Shown here: one piece after another, positions 47,525 through 57,733 of the stretch
Layout of the letters: the number at the start of each line of letters is the position of its first letter
How positions within the stretch are numbered: the stretch's first letter is position 1
Assembly: GCA_021781835.1 (NCBI GenBank)
Contig: JAJXWD010000007.1
Coordinates: 1 to 64,000, forward strand
Source: Pseudomonadota bacterium
Lineage (GTDB): Bacteria; Pseudomonadota; Alphaproteobacteria; Acetobacterales; Acetobacteraceae
Length of the DNA: 64,000 nt
Reading direction: 5' to 3'
Position numbers and translations under genes: made by a program
The notes under the pieces: model-generated
Database searches by the model: none
What the model was told of the DNA's origin: nothing
The model's input: the letters and a program-made list of their open reading frames with translations, nothing else

Positions 47525-48364
47525 ATGACGGATTTTTCTGCGCCCCCGCCGCCTTTGCGCGACATTATCGCCCGTTTCGACCTCAAGGCCGACAAATCTC
47601 TCGGCCAGCATTTTCTGCTCGAGCCCGGGCTGCTCGCGCGCATCGCCGGGCTGGCGGGCGATCTTGCGGGCCTCAACGTGGTCGAGATCGGCCCTGGCCC
47701 CGGCGGCCTTACCCGCGCGCTGCTGGCGACCCCGGCCCGGCATGTCACCGCCATCGAGTTCGACCCGCGCGCCGTCGCGGCGATAGAGGATCTGGCCACC
47801 CTCACGCCGCGCCTCTCGGTGGTGGCGGGGGATGCCATGAAAACCGACATCCCCGCCCTGGTGCCGGGACCGCGCGCCATTGTCGCCAACCTGCCTTATA
47901 ATATCGGCACGCTGCTGCTGGTGCGCTGGCTGCACGAGGCCGCCGCCTATCGCTCACTGACGCTGATGTTTCAGCTTGAAGTGGCCGAGCGCATCTGCGC
48001 CAGCCCCGATACGGGGGCCTATGGGCGGATCGCGGTGCTCAGCCAATGGCTGTGCGATGTGGATTTGGCCATGACCGTGCCGGCGGGCGCCTTTTCGCCG
48101 CCGCCGAAAGTGGAGTCGGCGGTGGTGCGGCTGGTGCCCAAACCCGTGCAGCCGCCCAAACATGAGCTGCGCGCCATGGAGCGGCTGACCGCGGCGGCCT
48201 TTGGCCAGCGGCGCAAAATGCTGCGAGGCGCGCTCAAGCCCCTGGGCGGAGCGGCCCTGCTCGAGGCGGCGGGCATCGACCCCGCGCGCCGGGCCGAGAC
48301 GCTCGCGGTCGATGAGTTCGAGCGGCTGATGCGGACGCTGCTGGCGCGCGAGGCGGGAGGCTGA
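47525..48364 (+). CDS. rsmA: 16S rRNA (adenine1518-N6/adenine1519-N6)-dimethyltransferase
   Basis: KsgA methyltransferase that dimethylates two adenosines near the 3' end of 16S rRNA. The protein has 279 residues, with KSLGQHFLLEPG, the SAM motif VVEIGPGPGGLTRALL, the catalytic NLPYNI and FSPPPKVESAVVRL. The ATG four codons after a GCGCTAACAAG stretch is used; the longer frame is not homologous. It converges on a short acidic-protein gene with a 6-nt gap. Confidence 0.96.
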   Translation: MTDFSAPPPPLRDIIARFDLKADKSLGQHFLLEPGLLARIAGLAGDLAGLNVVEIGPGPGGLTRALLATPARHVTAIEFDPRAVAAIEDLATLTPRLSVVAGDAMKTDIPALVPGPRAIVANLPYNIGTLLLVRWLHEAAAYRSLTLMFQLEVAERICASPDTGAYGRIAVLSQWLCDVDLAMTVPAGAFSPPPKVESAVVRLVPKPVQPPKHELRAMERLTAAAFGQRRKMLRGALKPLGGAALLEAAGIDPARRAETLAVDEFERLMRTLLAREAGG

Positions 48365-48370
48365 GCGCGC

Positions 48371-48832
48371 TCAGCTCACCATCAGCACCACCACATGGCT
48401 GTCATCGACCTCGCCCAGCGCCTCGTAAAGCGCGCTGATGCCCGCCAGCATGGCCGCGCCCTGATCTTCATCGTCCTCTTCGGTGAAATCGGCATACAGC
48501 TCGCCCAGCTCCTCGGGGTCGAAGCTCTCGGGGTCGAGGGCGGCGCGGTACTCGGCGCGCTCATCGGCGGTCAGGATCACCACCAGGGCGTTCGAGCGCT
48601 CGGCCAAATCACCGACCAGGGCGTTTTCGCTGGTTTCCAGGTCGATGTCGAAATCCTCGGCCAGCACCGGCAGCAGCACGGCGAACAGCCCGCCATCGCC
48701 ATCGAACTCGGCGGCCACCGTGCCGTTATCGGCCAGATAGGCGGTCAGGGCGCGCGGATCTGCATCCTCGGCCGCGCTGGTCAGCCCCGCGAGGTCGGTG
48801 CGGTCGAGGCGGGTGAAGCTGGCTTGAGCCAT
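48371..48832 (-). CDS. small acidic protein, unknown function
   Basis: Protein of 153 residues rich in Asp and Glu. The pattern [39 protein letters not shown] and a central [24 protein letters not shown] looks like a soluble two-layer protein, but no family was recognised. GGGAGA precedes the ATG. It may be cytosolic; no signal or membrane segment is visible. Confidence 0.68.
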   Translation of the reverse strand: MAQASFTRLDRTDLAGLTSAAEDADPRALTAYLADNGTVAAEFDGDGGLFAVLLPVLAEDFDIDLETSENALVGDLAERSNALVVILTADERAEYRAALDPESFDPEELGELYADFTEEDDEDQGAAMLAGISALYEALGEVDDSHVVVLMVS

Positions 48833-49010
48833 GGTCGGTCTCCCTGGGGGTTGCGCGGGCATGATTATCAGCGCCGCCCGCGCCTGCCAACGCTCACCCC
48901 TTGGCGCCGGGCGCTTGGCACCTTACAATAACGCCACCTACCTCGCCGCCCCGGCTTGCCGCGGCAGCGGGCCGGCGGAGGGGGTTTGTTCGCTCATGAT
49001 TGAGGAATAC

Positions 49011-50798
49011 ATGGCTGAAGAAACACATGATTTTGGCACCGAAGTCGGGCGTCTGCTCGACCTCGTGGTGCATTCTCTTTACTCTGATCGCGAAATCTTC
49101 CTGCGCGAGCTGGTGGCCAACGCCGCCGACGCCACGGATAAGCGCCGCTTTCTGGCGCTCTCCGACGAGGCGCTGGCCCTGCCCGATAACGCCGCCATCC
49201 GCATCAGCGCCGACAAGGGGGCGCGCACCATCCGCATCGAGGATTGCGGCGTGGGCATGACGCGCGAGGAGATGGCCGAAAATCTCGGCACCATCGCACG
49301 CTCGGGCACGGCCGCCTTCGCCGCCAATCTGGGCGCCGCCAAGCCCGAGGACCGGCCGAGCCTGATCGGCCAGTTCGGCGTCGGGTTTTATTCGGCCTTC
49401 ATGGTGGCCGAAAAGGTCGAGGTTGTTTCCCGCAAGGCCGGGCATGAGGAAGCCTGCGCATGGGCCTCGGACGGCAAGGGGACATATACGCTGGGCGGCG
49501 CCACGCGCGAGGCGCCCGGCACCACCATCTTGCTGCACATCAAGCATGACGCCGAGGAATTCCTCGAGCCGCTGCGCCTGAAAACCATCATCCGCAAATG
49601 GGCCGATCATATCGCCCTGCCCATCGAGCTGGAGGAGGAGAGCAAATTCACGGCCGTGACCTCGGGCACCGCGCTCTGGCGCCGGGGCAAGAGCGAGATC
49701 AAGCCCGAGGAGTACCAGGATTTTTACCGCCATGTGGCGCACAGCTTCGATGAGCCCTTCGCCACCATCCATTGGCGGGCCGAGGGCACGCTGGAATTTT
49801 CGGCGCTGCTGTTCATCCCCTCCGAGAAGCCGTTTTTTCCCGTCGAGGATGACCGGGAATCCAAGGTGCGGCTGCATGTGAAGCGCATGTTCATCACCGA
49901 CCGCGCCGAGCTGCTGCCGCGTTGGCTGTCCTTCGTCTCGGGCGTGGTGGATACCGAGGATCTGCCGCTCAATGTCAGCCGCGAGATCCTGCAATCCACC
50001 CCGGTGCTGGAGAAGATCCGCAAGGCGCTGGTCAACCGCGTGCTGACCGAGCTGAAGGCGAAGGCCAAGGAGCCCGAGAGCTTCGGCAAGTTCCTCGAGG
50101 CGTTCGGGCCGGTTTTGAAGGAGGGTATTTACGAGGATACCGGCCATGCCGCCGAGATCGCCGCCCTGCTGCGCTTTGCCTCGACCACCGAGGCGGCCAC
50201 CACGCTCGATGAGTATGTTGGGCGGATGAAGGAGGGACAGGAGGCGATCTATTATCTCTCGGGCGAGGGCGCGCTGGCCAAGACCTCGCCGCAGCTCGAG
50301 GGGTTTGCCGAAAAAGCCTATGAGGTGCTGCTGCTCGCCGACCCGATCGACGCCTTCTGGCCCCAGCGCCTGGGCACGTACAAGGAGAAGAAGCTGGTCT
50401 CCGCCTCGCAAGCGGGCGCGCTGTTCGAGGCGGCCACGCCCTCGGACGAGGTGGCCGGGCTGTGCGCCAAGCTGCAAGAGGCGCTGGGCGACAAGGTTTC
50501 GGGGGTGGCGGCCTCGAGCCGGCTGAAAGACAGCCCGGTGATGCTGGTTGCCGCCGAGGGCGGGCCTGACCTCGCCATGCAAAAGCTGCTCAAGCGCGCC
50601 GGGCGGCCGGTGTTCGGCCTGCCGCCGAAGCTCGAAATCAACCCGGCTCACCCGCTGATCGCCAGCCTGAGCGGGCGTGAGAGCCTGGCCAGCGCGGCCG
50701 GGCTGCTGCTCGACCTCGCCCGGCTGCAAGAAGGCGACCTGCCCGATGAGCCGGCCTCGTTCGTGAAATCCATCGCCGCGGCGCTGGCCAAGGCGTGA
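49011..50798 (+). CDS. htpG: chaperone HtpG (Hsp90)
   Basis: Bacterial Hsp90, an ATP-dependent homodimeric chaperone. The protein has 595 residues, somewhat shorter than E. coli (624). The ATPase domain includes [33 protein letters not shown] and [17 protein letters not shown]; the middle domain has [16 protein letters not shown]. The ATG after TGAGGAATAC is used; another in-frame ATG lies five codons upstream. No clear heat-shock sigma-32 promoter was identified. The terminator has been split by an IS. Confidence 0.97.
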   Translation: MAEETHDFGTEVGRLLDLVVHSLYSDREIFLRELVANAADATDKRRFLALSDEALALPDNAAIRISADKGARTIRIEDCGVGMTREEMAENLGTIARSGTAAFAANLGAAKPEDRPSLIGQFGVGFYSAFMVAEKVEVVSRKAGHEEACAWASDGKGTYTLGGATREAPGTTILLHIKHDAEEFLEPLRLKTIIRKWADHIALPIELEEESKFTAVTSGTALWRRGKSEIKPEEYQDFYRHVAHSFDEPFATIHWRAEGTLEFSALLFIPSEKPFFPVEDDRESKVRLHVKRMFITDRAELLPRWLSFVSGVVDTEDLPLNVSREILQSTPVLEKIRKALVNRVLTELKAKAKEPESFGKFLEAFGPVLKEGIYEDTGHAAEIAALLRFASTTEAATTLDEYVGRMKEGQEAIYYLSGEGALAKTSPQLEGFAEKAYEVLLLADPIDAFWPQRLGTYKEKKLVSASQAGALFEAATPSDEVAGLCAKLQEALGDKVSGVAASSRLKDSPVMLVAAEGGPDLAMQKLLKRAGRPVFGLPPKLEINPAHPLIASLSGRESLASAAGLLLDLARLQEGDLPDEPASFVKSIAAALAKA

Positions 50799-50806
50799 GG
50801 ATAAAG

Positions 50807-50821
50807 GGGGCCGCGAGGCCC
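50807..50821 (+). terminator. remnant of the htpG terminator, left part
   Basis: GGGCC-GCGA-GGCCC, 10 nt or so after the htpG stop, is the left copy of a hairpin that originally read GGGGGCC-GCGA-GGCCCCC followed by TTTT. The IS separates it from the T-run, so it may no longer terminate efficiently. The other copy, with the T-run, lies at 52147-52165. Confidence 0.7.
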
Positions 50822-50876
50822 ATAGGCGCTAACTTAAGCCTGGACGTTCTGAATCGTGATGTGATTCACAGGAGGG

Positions 50877-51962
50877 ATGAAGCTTTCATCTCTCCTGACG
50901 TCGGACTGGTCGTCGCTGGTATCTGCGCTTCCATCGTCGCTTGATTTAACGGCTTTGGCGCGAGCCAAGAAAGCCATTGTTCGGGGGCGCCAAGTCAGCG
51001 ATGGCGAGACGTTGCTACGTCTTGCGCTGTGGTATGGCCCGTGCGGGATGTCGCTGCGCTCGGCTTCGGCCCTGGCGACGGGAACGGGAGCGGCGATTTT
51101 ATCGGATGTCGCCCTTCTCAAGCGCTTGGCTGGGGCATCGGCTTGGCTGGAAGCGGTGATCACCGCGCTTTTGGCTGAGCGTCAATTGGCGGCGCGGTTA
51201 TCTGATCGGCCTTTGGTCATGATTGATGGCACGTCGATCAGCCGTCCCGGCAGCATTGGCAGCGAGTGGATTCTGCATAGCCGTTATGATCCTGATATCG
51301 GGTTCAACGGATTTGAACTGACGGATTGTCATGGTGGTGAGAGCCTGAAGCGTCATCATTTTGGTCCGGGTGATATTGTCCTTGCGGATCGTGGCTATGC
51401 CCAAGCCCGTGGTTTGCTTCATATTCTTGAGCAGAAGGCCGATTTTGTCGTGCGGACGGGATGGCGTTCCCTGGCTTTCCGCGATGCGGACGGGAACCGT
51501 TTTGATCCCTTGGAACATTTTAAGGGTTTGCCGTCAGGACAGGCGGATGAGATCAGGACCGGCATCGCCGTGGACGGTAAGCGCTTGTCTGTCCGTCTCG
51601 TCGTCTTCTCCAAGGACGACACCGCGACCCAGGCTGAACTGAAACGCGTCAAATACAAGGGCAGAGATCAGCGCAGTACCCACCCTCACAGTCAATTGGC
51701 GGCTCGATATACGATGATCGTCACATCTTTGGATGCCGCGACGTACCCTACAGAAACGGTTCTCTCCCTCTATCGTCAACGTTGGCAAATCGAACTGGCC
51801 TTTAAACGGCTGAAAAGCCTGCTCCACATCGACAGATTGCCCGCCAAAAACAAGAATTTGGCGCGGACTTGGCTGTATGCCCACCTCGTTCTCGCCATTC
51901 TGATCGATACCATGACCCAGCAAATGCTGGACTCCCCCCCCTCTACGGAAGGTCTCGAATAA
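50877..51962 (+). CDS. IS4-family DDE transposase, frameshifted at C-terminus
   Basis: Transposase frame of 361 residues. The catalytic triad is visible as D117 (MIDGTS), D171 (LADRGY) and Glu in the YREK-type YRQRWQIELAFKRLK. The frame ends early after a run of eight C (51934-51941). Dropping one C joins a 63-residue tail ending at 52134 that includes WRNAQMMIRVVMTAIHDG and the EPPRKR motif common in IS4 transposases, giving 418 residues. The element may be inactive, rescued by slippage on the C run, or carry a sequencing error. The AGGAGG site is almost adjacent to the ATG. Confidence 0.9.
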   Translation: MKLSSLLTSDWSSLVSALPSSLDLTALARAKKAIVRGRQVSDGETLLRLALWYGPCGMSLRSASALATGTGAAILSDVALLKRLAGASAWLEAVITALLAERQLAARLSDRPLVMIDGTSISRPGSIGSEWILHSRYDPDIGFNGFELTDCHGGESLKRHHFGPGDIVLADRGYAQARGLLHILEQKADFVVRTGWRSLAFRDADGNRFDPLEHFKGLPSGQADEIRTGIAVDGKRLSVRLVVFSKDDTATQAELKRVKYKGRDQRSTHPHSQLAARYTMIVTSLDAATYPTETVLSLYRQRWQIELAFKRLKSLLHIDRLPAKNKNLARTWLYAHLVLAILIDTMTQQMLDSPPSTEGLE

Positions 51963-52134
51963 CCGCCGCCCATCACGATGGCGAAATGCTCAGATGATGA
52001 TCAGGGTCGTCATGACCGCAATCCATGACGGCATCCTAAAGGCTTGGGACAACAGGGAGGCAATGGCATACCGACTATGCGAGCCACCACGAAAAAGAGC
52101 ACTCCAGTTAATTGGAGTGCTCTTCAGTGCTTAA
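51942..52134 (+). pseudogene. frameshifted 3' end of the transposase gene
   Basis: In the +1 frame after the C8 run, 63 codons stay open to TAA at 52132-52134, just inside the right inverted repeat. The reading resembles IS4 transposase C-termini (RRPSRWRNAQMM; LCEPPRKRALQ), so it belongs to the ancestral gene. A perfect 11-bp hairpin AGAGCACTCCA/TGGAGTGCTCT (52096-52123) lies within it. Confidence 0.8.
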
Positions 52135-52146
52135 GTTAGCGCCTAT

Positions 52147-52165
52147 GGCCGCGAGGCCCCCTTTT
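52147..52165 (+). terminator. right part of the split htpG terminator
   Basis: GGCC-GCGA-GGCC followed by CCCTTTT immediately after the IS. It is the second half of the original hairpin, now placed behind the transposase instead of htpG. Confidence 0.65.
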
Positions 52166-52235
52166 GGTTTTATACCATCCCGCCAAATGTTTGACGCTTC
52201 TCGTCCGGTGGCGGGGCGGCATACCTCTTTGAGTT

Positions 52236-52295
52236 TGCGCGTGGCGCCCAACCAACCCCACGCTTATACCCGTCAGCCTCAGGGCTGACGGGTAT
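52236..52295. repeat. dispersed repeat plus 13-bp hairpin, second copy
   Basis: TGCGCGTGGCG followed by CCAACCAACCCCACGC is a diverged copy of the repeat at 23558-23620. Next comes a perfect 13-bp hairpin, ATACCCGTCAGCC / GGCTGACGGGTAT with loop TCAG (52266-52295), that shares the GTCAGCC-N4-GGCTGAC core with 23621-23650. The hairpin overlaps the stop of the neighbouring lipoprotein gene by one base and could terminate it. Confidence 0.75.
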
Positions 52296-52537
52296 TATTC
52301 GCCCAGATTGATCTGGTGATGGGTGGTGACCGCGCCCGTGATCGCGCCGGCGGCGCCGCCGAGCAGCGCGCCCTCGGCCGGGCCCATGCCGGTGGCCGCG
52401 CCGATGATCGCCCCCGCGCCAGCCCCGATGGCACCGCCCGTTAACGCGCGGTGGCCCGGCGAATAGCCGCACCCGGTCAATGCCAGCATCAGCACCGCCG
52501 CGCCGGCCAAAACCCTGTTTTTAGACTGTATGACCAT
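52295..52537 (-). CDS. glycine-zipper lipoprotein A
   Basis: Predicted lipoprotein of 80 residues. The leader NRVLAGAAVLMLALTGC ends in a lipobox (LTGC). The mature part is a glycine zipper (ALTGGAIGAGAGAIIGAATG, then GALLGGAAGAITG), as in osmotically induced or SlyB-like outer-membrane lipoproteins. GGAGGATATC precedes the ATG. It is a paralogue of the adjacent upstream gene. Confidence 0.85.
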   Translation of the reverse strand: MVIQSKNRVLAGAAVLMLALTGCGYSPGHRALTGGAIGAGAGAIIGAATGMGPAEGALLGGAAGAITGAVTTHHQINLGE

Positions 52538-52557
52538 GATATCCTCCGGCCGCTGTT

Positions 52558-52812
52558 TCACTCGCCGACCAGCGGCTTGCCAAGATTGAGTGTATGCGGG
52601 CTGATGGCCGCCCCCGCCACCGCCCCGACCGCGCCGCCAATGGCCGCGCCGGCCCCAGGCCCAATGCCCGTGACCGCGCCGACAATCGCGCCCGTGCCCG
52701 CGCCGATGGCGCCGCCCGAGAGCGCGCGCGACCCAGGCGTGTAGCCGCACGCCGCCAAGGGCAAAATGAGGCCCAGAAGAATCAAGGGCTTGGTTATACG
52801 CTTCGGGGTCAT
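52558..52812 (-). CDS. glycine-zipper lipoprotein B
   Basis: Predicted lipoprotein of 84 residues with leader ITKPLILLGLILPLAAC (lipobox LAAC) and a glycine zipper (ALSGGAIGAGTGAIVGAVTG, GAAIGGAVGAVAG). It shares the CGY-PG-RAL-GGAIGAG core with its neighbour 20 nt downstream, so the pair arose by tandem duplication. CGGAGCCAGAC precedes the ATG. Confidence 0.85.
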   Translation of the reverse strand: MTPKRITKPLILLGLILPLAACGYTPGSRALSGGAIGAGTGAIVGAVTGIGPGAGAAIGGAVGAVAGAAISPHTLNLGKPLVGE

Positions 52813-54283
<1,471 letters not shown>

Positions 54284-54319
54284 GGCGTTGTATTAAGGCG
54301 TTGGTTACATATTAGGATC

Positions 54320-54347
54320 TTGGCCCCTTTTTGAAAAAAGGGGCCAA
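54320..54347 (+). terminator. 13-bp hairpin after mreB
   Basis: TTGGCCCCTTTTT and AAAAAGGGGCCAA form a perfect 13-bp stem with a tiny GA loop, 37 nt after the mreB stop. The T tract is within the stem rather than after it, so termination is plausible but not certain. Confidence 0.6.
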
Positions 54348-54414
54348 ACCGCCACAAACTTTTAATCTCATTCCCGCCCTGGTTTCAGGCGCCCGCCCTC
54401 GCTATTCTAGAGCC

Positions 54415-55236
54415 ATGTCTCTCAGTTTCACCAAGATGCAGGGCGCGGGGAATGACTTTGTCGTGCTCGACGCCCGCGCCACGCCGCTCTCCCTGCCCGC
54501 CCCGCTCGTGCGCCGCATCGCCGACCGGCGCTTTGGCGTGGGCTGCGATCAGCTCATCATCATGGAGCCTGGCGACAGTTCCGCCGATGTGTTCATGCGC
54601 ATCCTCAATGCCGACGGCACCGAATCGGGCGCCTGCGGCAATGCCACGCGCTGCGTGGCCGCGCTGATCGCCGAGGAAACGGGGGCGCGCGAAATTGGGG
54701 TGCGCACCGCGGCCGGACTGTTGCGCGCCGAAATTCTGGGCCCCGGCCTGGTCGAGGTGGATATGGGCACGCCCAAGCTAGGCTGGGAGGATGTGCCCGT
54801 GGCCCATGAAGCCGATACGCTGCACCTCTCGCTCGGGCTCGGCCCCGTCTCCGACCCCGCCGCCTGCTCGATGGGCAACCCGCACGTGACCTTTTTTGTC
54901 GATGGCTTCGCGCATCTGCCCATCGACACGCTGGGCCCCAAGCTCGAAACCCACCGGCTGTTTCCCGAGCGCGCCAATATCGGCTTCGCCCATGTCGAGG
55001 CGCCAGAGCGCATCCGCCTGCGGGTGTGGGAGCGCGGCGCCGGGCTGACGCTGGCCTGCGGCTCGGGCGCCTGCGCCACGCTGGTCAACGCGCATCGCCG
55101 CAAGCTCACGGGGCGGCGGGCCTTGATCGTCATGGATGGCGGGGAGCTGCTCGTCACCTGGCGGGCGGATAACCATGTGCTCATGCGCGGCCCCGCCGAG
55201 ACCGTGTTTACCGGCATGCTGCCGGAGGCCGCGTGA
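54415..55236 (+). CDS. dapF: diaminopimelate epimerase
   Basis: Converts LL- to meso-diaminopimelate for lysine and peptidoglycan, 273 residues. The two catalytic Cys are C74 in [10 protein letters not shown] and the one in [10 protein letters not shown] near residue 220. The start [15 protein letters not shown] is typical. Its stop overlaps the ftsY start (GTGATGG), so the pair is coupled; the mtaB gene often between them is missing. Confidence 0.96.
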   Translation: MSLSFTKMQGAGNDFVVLDARATPLSLPAPLVRRIADRRFGVGCDQLIIMEPGDSSADVFMRILNADGTESGACGNATRCVAALIAEETGAREIGVRTAAGLLRAEILGPGLVEVDMGTPKLGWEDVPVAHEADTLHLSLGLGPVSDPAACSMGNPHVTFFVDGFAHLPIDTLGPKLETHRLFPERANIGFAHVEAPERIRLRVWERGAGLTLACGSGACATLVNAHRRKLTGRRALIVMDGGELLVTWRADNHVLMRGPAETVFTGMLPEAA

Positions 55237-56156
55237 TGGCCGTTTCCGGTTTTTTCGCCCGGCTCAAATCCGGCCTCTCGCGCTCGGCCGCCAAGCTCAC
55301 GGGCGGCATCGTCGCCACCTTCACCAAGCGCAAGCTCGATGACGAGGCGCTCGAGGAGCTGGAAGACCAGCTGATCGCCGCCGATCTCGGCCCGGCGGTC
55401 GCGGCGCGCATCATCAAATCCTTCCGCAAAACGCGCTTTGGCAAGGAAGTGACCGCCGAGGAGGTGCGCGAGACGCTGGCCGCCGAGATCGGGGAGATTC
55501 TCGGCCCCGTGGCCCGGCCCCTCGCGCTCGACCGCGGGCACAAGCCTTATGTCATCCTCATGACCGGCGTGAACGGGGCGGGCAAGACCACCACCATCGG
55601 CAAGCTCGCCGCCCGCTACCGCGATGAGGGGCTGAAGGTGATGCTGGCCGCGGGCGATACGTTCCGCGCCGCCGCGGTCGAGCAGCTCCAGGTCTGGGGC
55701 AGCCGGGCCGGCGCCGAGGTGGTGACCGCCCCGCCCAATTCCGACCCCGCCTCGCTCGCCCATGACGCGCTCTCGAAAGCCATCAAGGCCGGTGTTGATG
55801 TGCTGCTGATCGACACCGCCGGGCGGCTGCACAACAAGAACGCCCTGATGGAGGAGCTGCGCAAGATCCTGCGCGTCATCCGCAAGCTCGACGCCAGCGC
55901 CCCGCACGCCACGCTGCTCACCCTCGATGCCACCACCGGCCAGAACGCCGTGACCCAGGTGGGCGTGTTCAAGGACATGGTGGAGCTGACCGGGCTGGTG
56001 GTCACCAAGCTCGACGGCTCGGCCAAGGGCGGCATTGTGGTGGCGCTGGCCGAAAGCTACGGCCTGCCCATCCATCTGGTCGGCACCGGCGAGCAGATCG
56101 ACGATCTGCGCCCCTTCGAGGCCGCCGAGTTCGCCAGCGCCCTGCTCGAGACCTGA
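55236..56156 (+). CDS. ftsY: signal recognition particle receptor FtsY
   Basis: SRP receptor GTPase that docks translating ribosomes on the inner membrane, 306 residues. It has a short basic N domain without the long acidic A domain, then G1 GVNGAGKTTTIGKLA, DTFRAAAVEQL, G3 DTAGR and G4 TKLDGSAKGG. The ATG overlaps the dapF stop; a GTG one codon upstream is possible. Confidence 0.96.
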   Translation: MAVSGFFARLKSGLSRSAAKLTGGIVATFTKRKLDDEALEELEDQLIAADLGPAVAARIIKSFRKTRFGKEVTAEEVRETLAAEIGEILGPVARPLALDRGHKPYVILMTGVNGAGKTTTIGKLAARYRDEGLKVMLAAGDTFRAAAVEQLQVWGSRAGAEVVTAPPNSDPASLAHDALSKAIKAGVDVLLIDTAGRLHNKNALMEELRKILRVIRKLDASAPHATLLTLDATTGQNAVTQVGVFKDMVELTGLVVTKLDGSAKGGIVVALAESYGLPIHLVGTGEQIDDLRPFEAAEFASALLET

Positions 56157-56401
56157 CGCGCGCCGGAAATATTACGGAAACATTATTTGGATCGATATCG
56201 GGTGCGCTTACGCCGGCCAAGGCGCGCCAACCCGATGCCATCGATCGCCACAATGAGAGGGAGGCGGGGGCGCGACAGCGCATCCGCCCCTAAAGTTTTT
56301 GAAATCATGTTGCGCGGAAGGCGGGTTTTTGACATAAATCGTCCGCCGCTGATCATGATGCGCTCCCTCCTCGCCTGCCGGTCATAGCGGCATGTTTCCA
56401 G

Positions 56402-56423
56402 AACCGGAGACCAACCGGAGACC
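56402..56423 (+). repeat. duplicated Shine-Dalgarno (11-bp tandem repeat)
   Basis: AACCGGAGACC occurs twice in tandem just before the ATG of the phasin-like gene, giving two GGAG ribosome sites, 7 and 18 nt from the start. The nearer one is well placed. Confidence 0.7.
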
Positions 56424-56426
56424 AAC

Positions 56427-56798
56427 ATGACATACCAAGAGAGTCTCAGCCGCCTTGAAACCCTCGCCCCGTCGGGCGAATTCATCGCCTCTTGCCTCGC
56501 CAAGACCAACAACGCCTTCACCGAGGCCGCCAACCAGATTTATCAGTGCCAGCGCAGCATCCTGGACAATATGGCGACCTCCCTGCGGAGCGATGCCCTG
56601 ACCCCCGGCGGCCTGCCCGATTACGCCAAGCTGACCGAGCAGATGCACGACCAGGCCGAGTGCTTCCTCTCGAACGCCCGCAAGATGCAGGACACGATGC
56701 GCGAGCTCGGCTGGACCGTCACCTCGCTTTACGCCGACGCGGCAACCGATACGGCCGCCCATCTCAAGGCGCTGATGCCCAAGATCCCCGCCGGCTGA
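56427..56798 (+). CDS. phasin-like small helical protein
   Basis: Protein of 123 residues predicted to be almost all helix, with no signal or membrane segment. Its heptad-like Ala/Leu/Met pattern (NAFTEAANQIYQCQRSILDN; EQMHDQAECFLSNARKMQD) resembles phasins that coat polyhydroxyalkanoate granules, but no PHA gene is near and the match is only by character. It converges on metF with an 8-nt gap. Confidence 0.55.
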   Translation: MTYQESLSRLETLAPSGEFIASCLAKTNNAFTEAANQIYQCQRSILDNMATSLRSDALTPGGLPDYAKLTEQMHDQAECFLSNARKMQDTMRELGWTVTSLYADAATDTAAHLKALMPKIPAG

Positions 56799-56806
56799 GC
56801 ACCCGC

Positions 56807-57733
56807 TCAGGCTTGCGGCCGCACGCCCAGAATATGGGCGATGGCGAAGGTCAGATCGGGGCGGTTGAGGGTGTAGAAATGAAACTCATCCACCCCGTTG
56901 GCCTGGAGCGTGCGCACCTGCTCGGCGGCCACGATGCTGGCCACGATGCGCCGTATCTCGGGGGCGTTCTCGGTGCCCTCGAATAAATGCCCCAGCCAGG
57001 CGGGCACGCTGGTGCCGCACATGGCGGAAAACCGCACCGCCTGCCCGTAATTGGAAACCGGCATGATGCCCGGCACGATGGGCGCGGTGATGCCCGCCGC
57101 CAAGGCGCGATCCAGAAAGCGCAGATAGGTCGAGGTGTCGAAAAAATACTGCGTGATGGCGCGGGTCGCCCCCTGATCGAGCTTGCGCTTGAGATTGTCG
57201 AGGTCGGCCGCCGGGCTTGGCGCCGCCGGGTGGGTTTCGGGGTAGGCGGCCACCGAGATCTCGAAATCCGCCACCCGGCGCAGCCCCGCCACCAGGTCGC
57301 TGGCATAGGCATAGCCGCCGGGATGGGGCGTGCTGGCGCTGCCCGCCGGGGCATCGCCACGCAGCGCCACGATGTGGCGCACCCCCGCCGCCCAATAGGC
57401 GCGGGCGGCATCGTCCACCTCCTCACGCGTGGCGCCCACGCAGGTGAGGTGGGCGGCGGGCACCAGGCTGGTCTCGCGCGCCAGCCGCGACACGGTGGCA
57501 TGGGTGCGCTCATGCGTGCTGCCGCCCGCCCCATACGTGACCGAGACAAAGCGCGGCGCCAGCGGCGCCAAGCGCTTGATGCACGCCCAGAGCTGCTCTT
57601 CGAGCGCCTCTGTCTTGGGCGGGAAGAACTCGAACGAGAGCGCGGGCGGCGGGGCGGCCTGGTTGCGGGGCGGCAGCGGGCCTATGCGCTCGCCCGCCAG
57701 CCAGCGCCGCAGGGTGGGGGCGAGCGCGTTCAT
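56807..57733 (-). CDS. metF: methylenetetrahydrofolate reductase
   Basis: Makes 5-methyltetrahydrofolate, the methyl donor for MetE; 308 residues. Family motifs are [43 protein letters not shown] and [14 protein letters not shown]. The ATG overlaps the metE stop by four bases (ATGA), so it is translated with metE. Confidence 0.96.
   Translation of the reverse strand: MNALAPTLRRWLAGERIGPLPPRNQAAPPPALSFEFFPPKTEALEEQLWACIKRLAPLAPRFVSVTYGAGGSTHERTHATVSRLARETSLVPAAHLTCVGATREEVDDAARAYWAAGVRHIVALRGDAPAGSASTPHPGGYAYASDLVAGLRRVADFEISVAAYPETHPAAPSPAADLDNLKRKLDQGATRAITQYFFDTSTYLRFLDRALAAGITAPIVPGIMPVSNYGQAVRFSAMCGTSVPAWLGHLFEGTENAPEIRRIVASIVAAEQVRTLQANGVDEFHFYTLNRPDLTFAIAHILGVRPQA

Larger units (their letters stand above)
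50822..52146 (+). mobile_element. IS4-family insertion sequence, complete, 1325 bp
   Basis: The element is bounded by 18-bp perfect inverted repeats, ATAGGCGCTAACTTAAGC at the left end (50822-50839) and its complement at 52129-52146. The 13-bp sequence GGCCGCGAGGCCC flanks it on both sides (50809-50821 and 52147-52159), fitting a target duplication; because the target is palindromic, the true duplication could be 9-13 bp. It encodes one transposase. Its base composition is lower in GC than the neighbours. Confidence 0.93.

Noticed and set aside
48894-50729. Antisense open frame (611 codons) over htpG
   Set aside because: Same GC artefact; the plus-strand frame is a clear HtpG.
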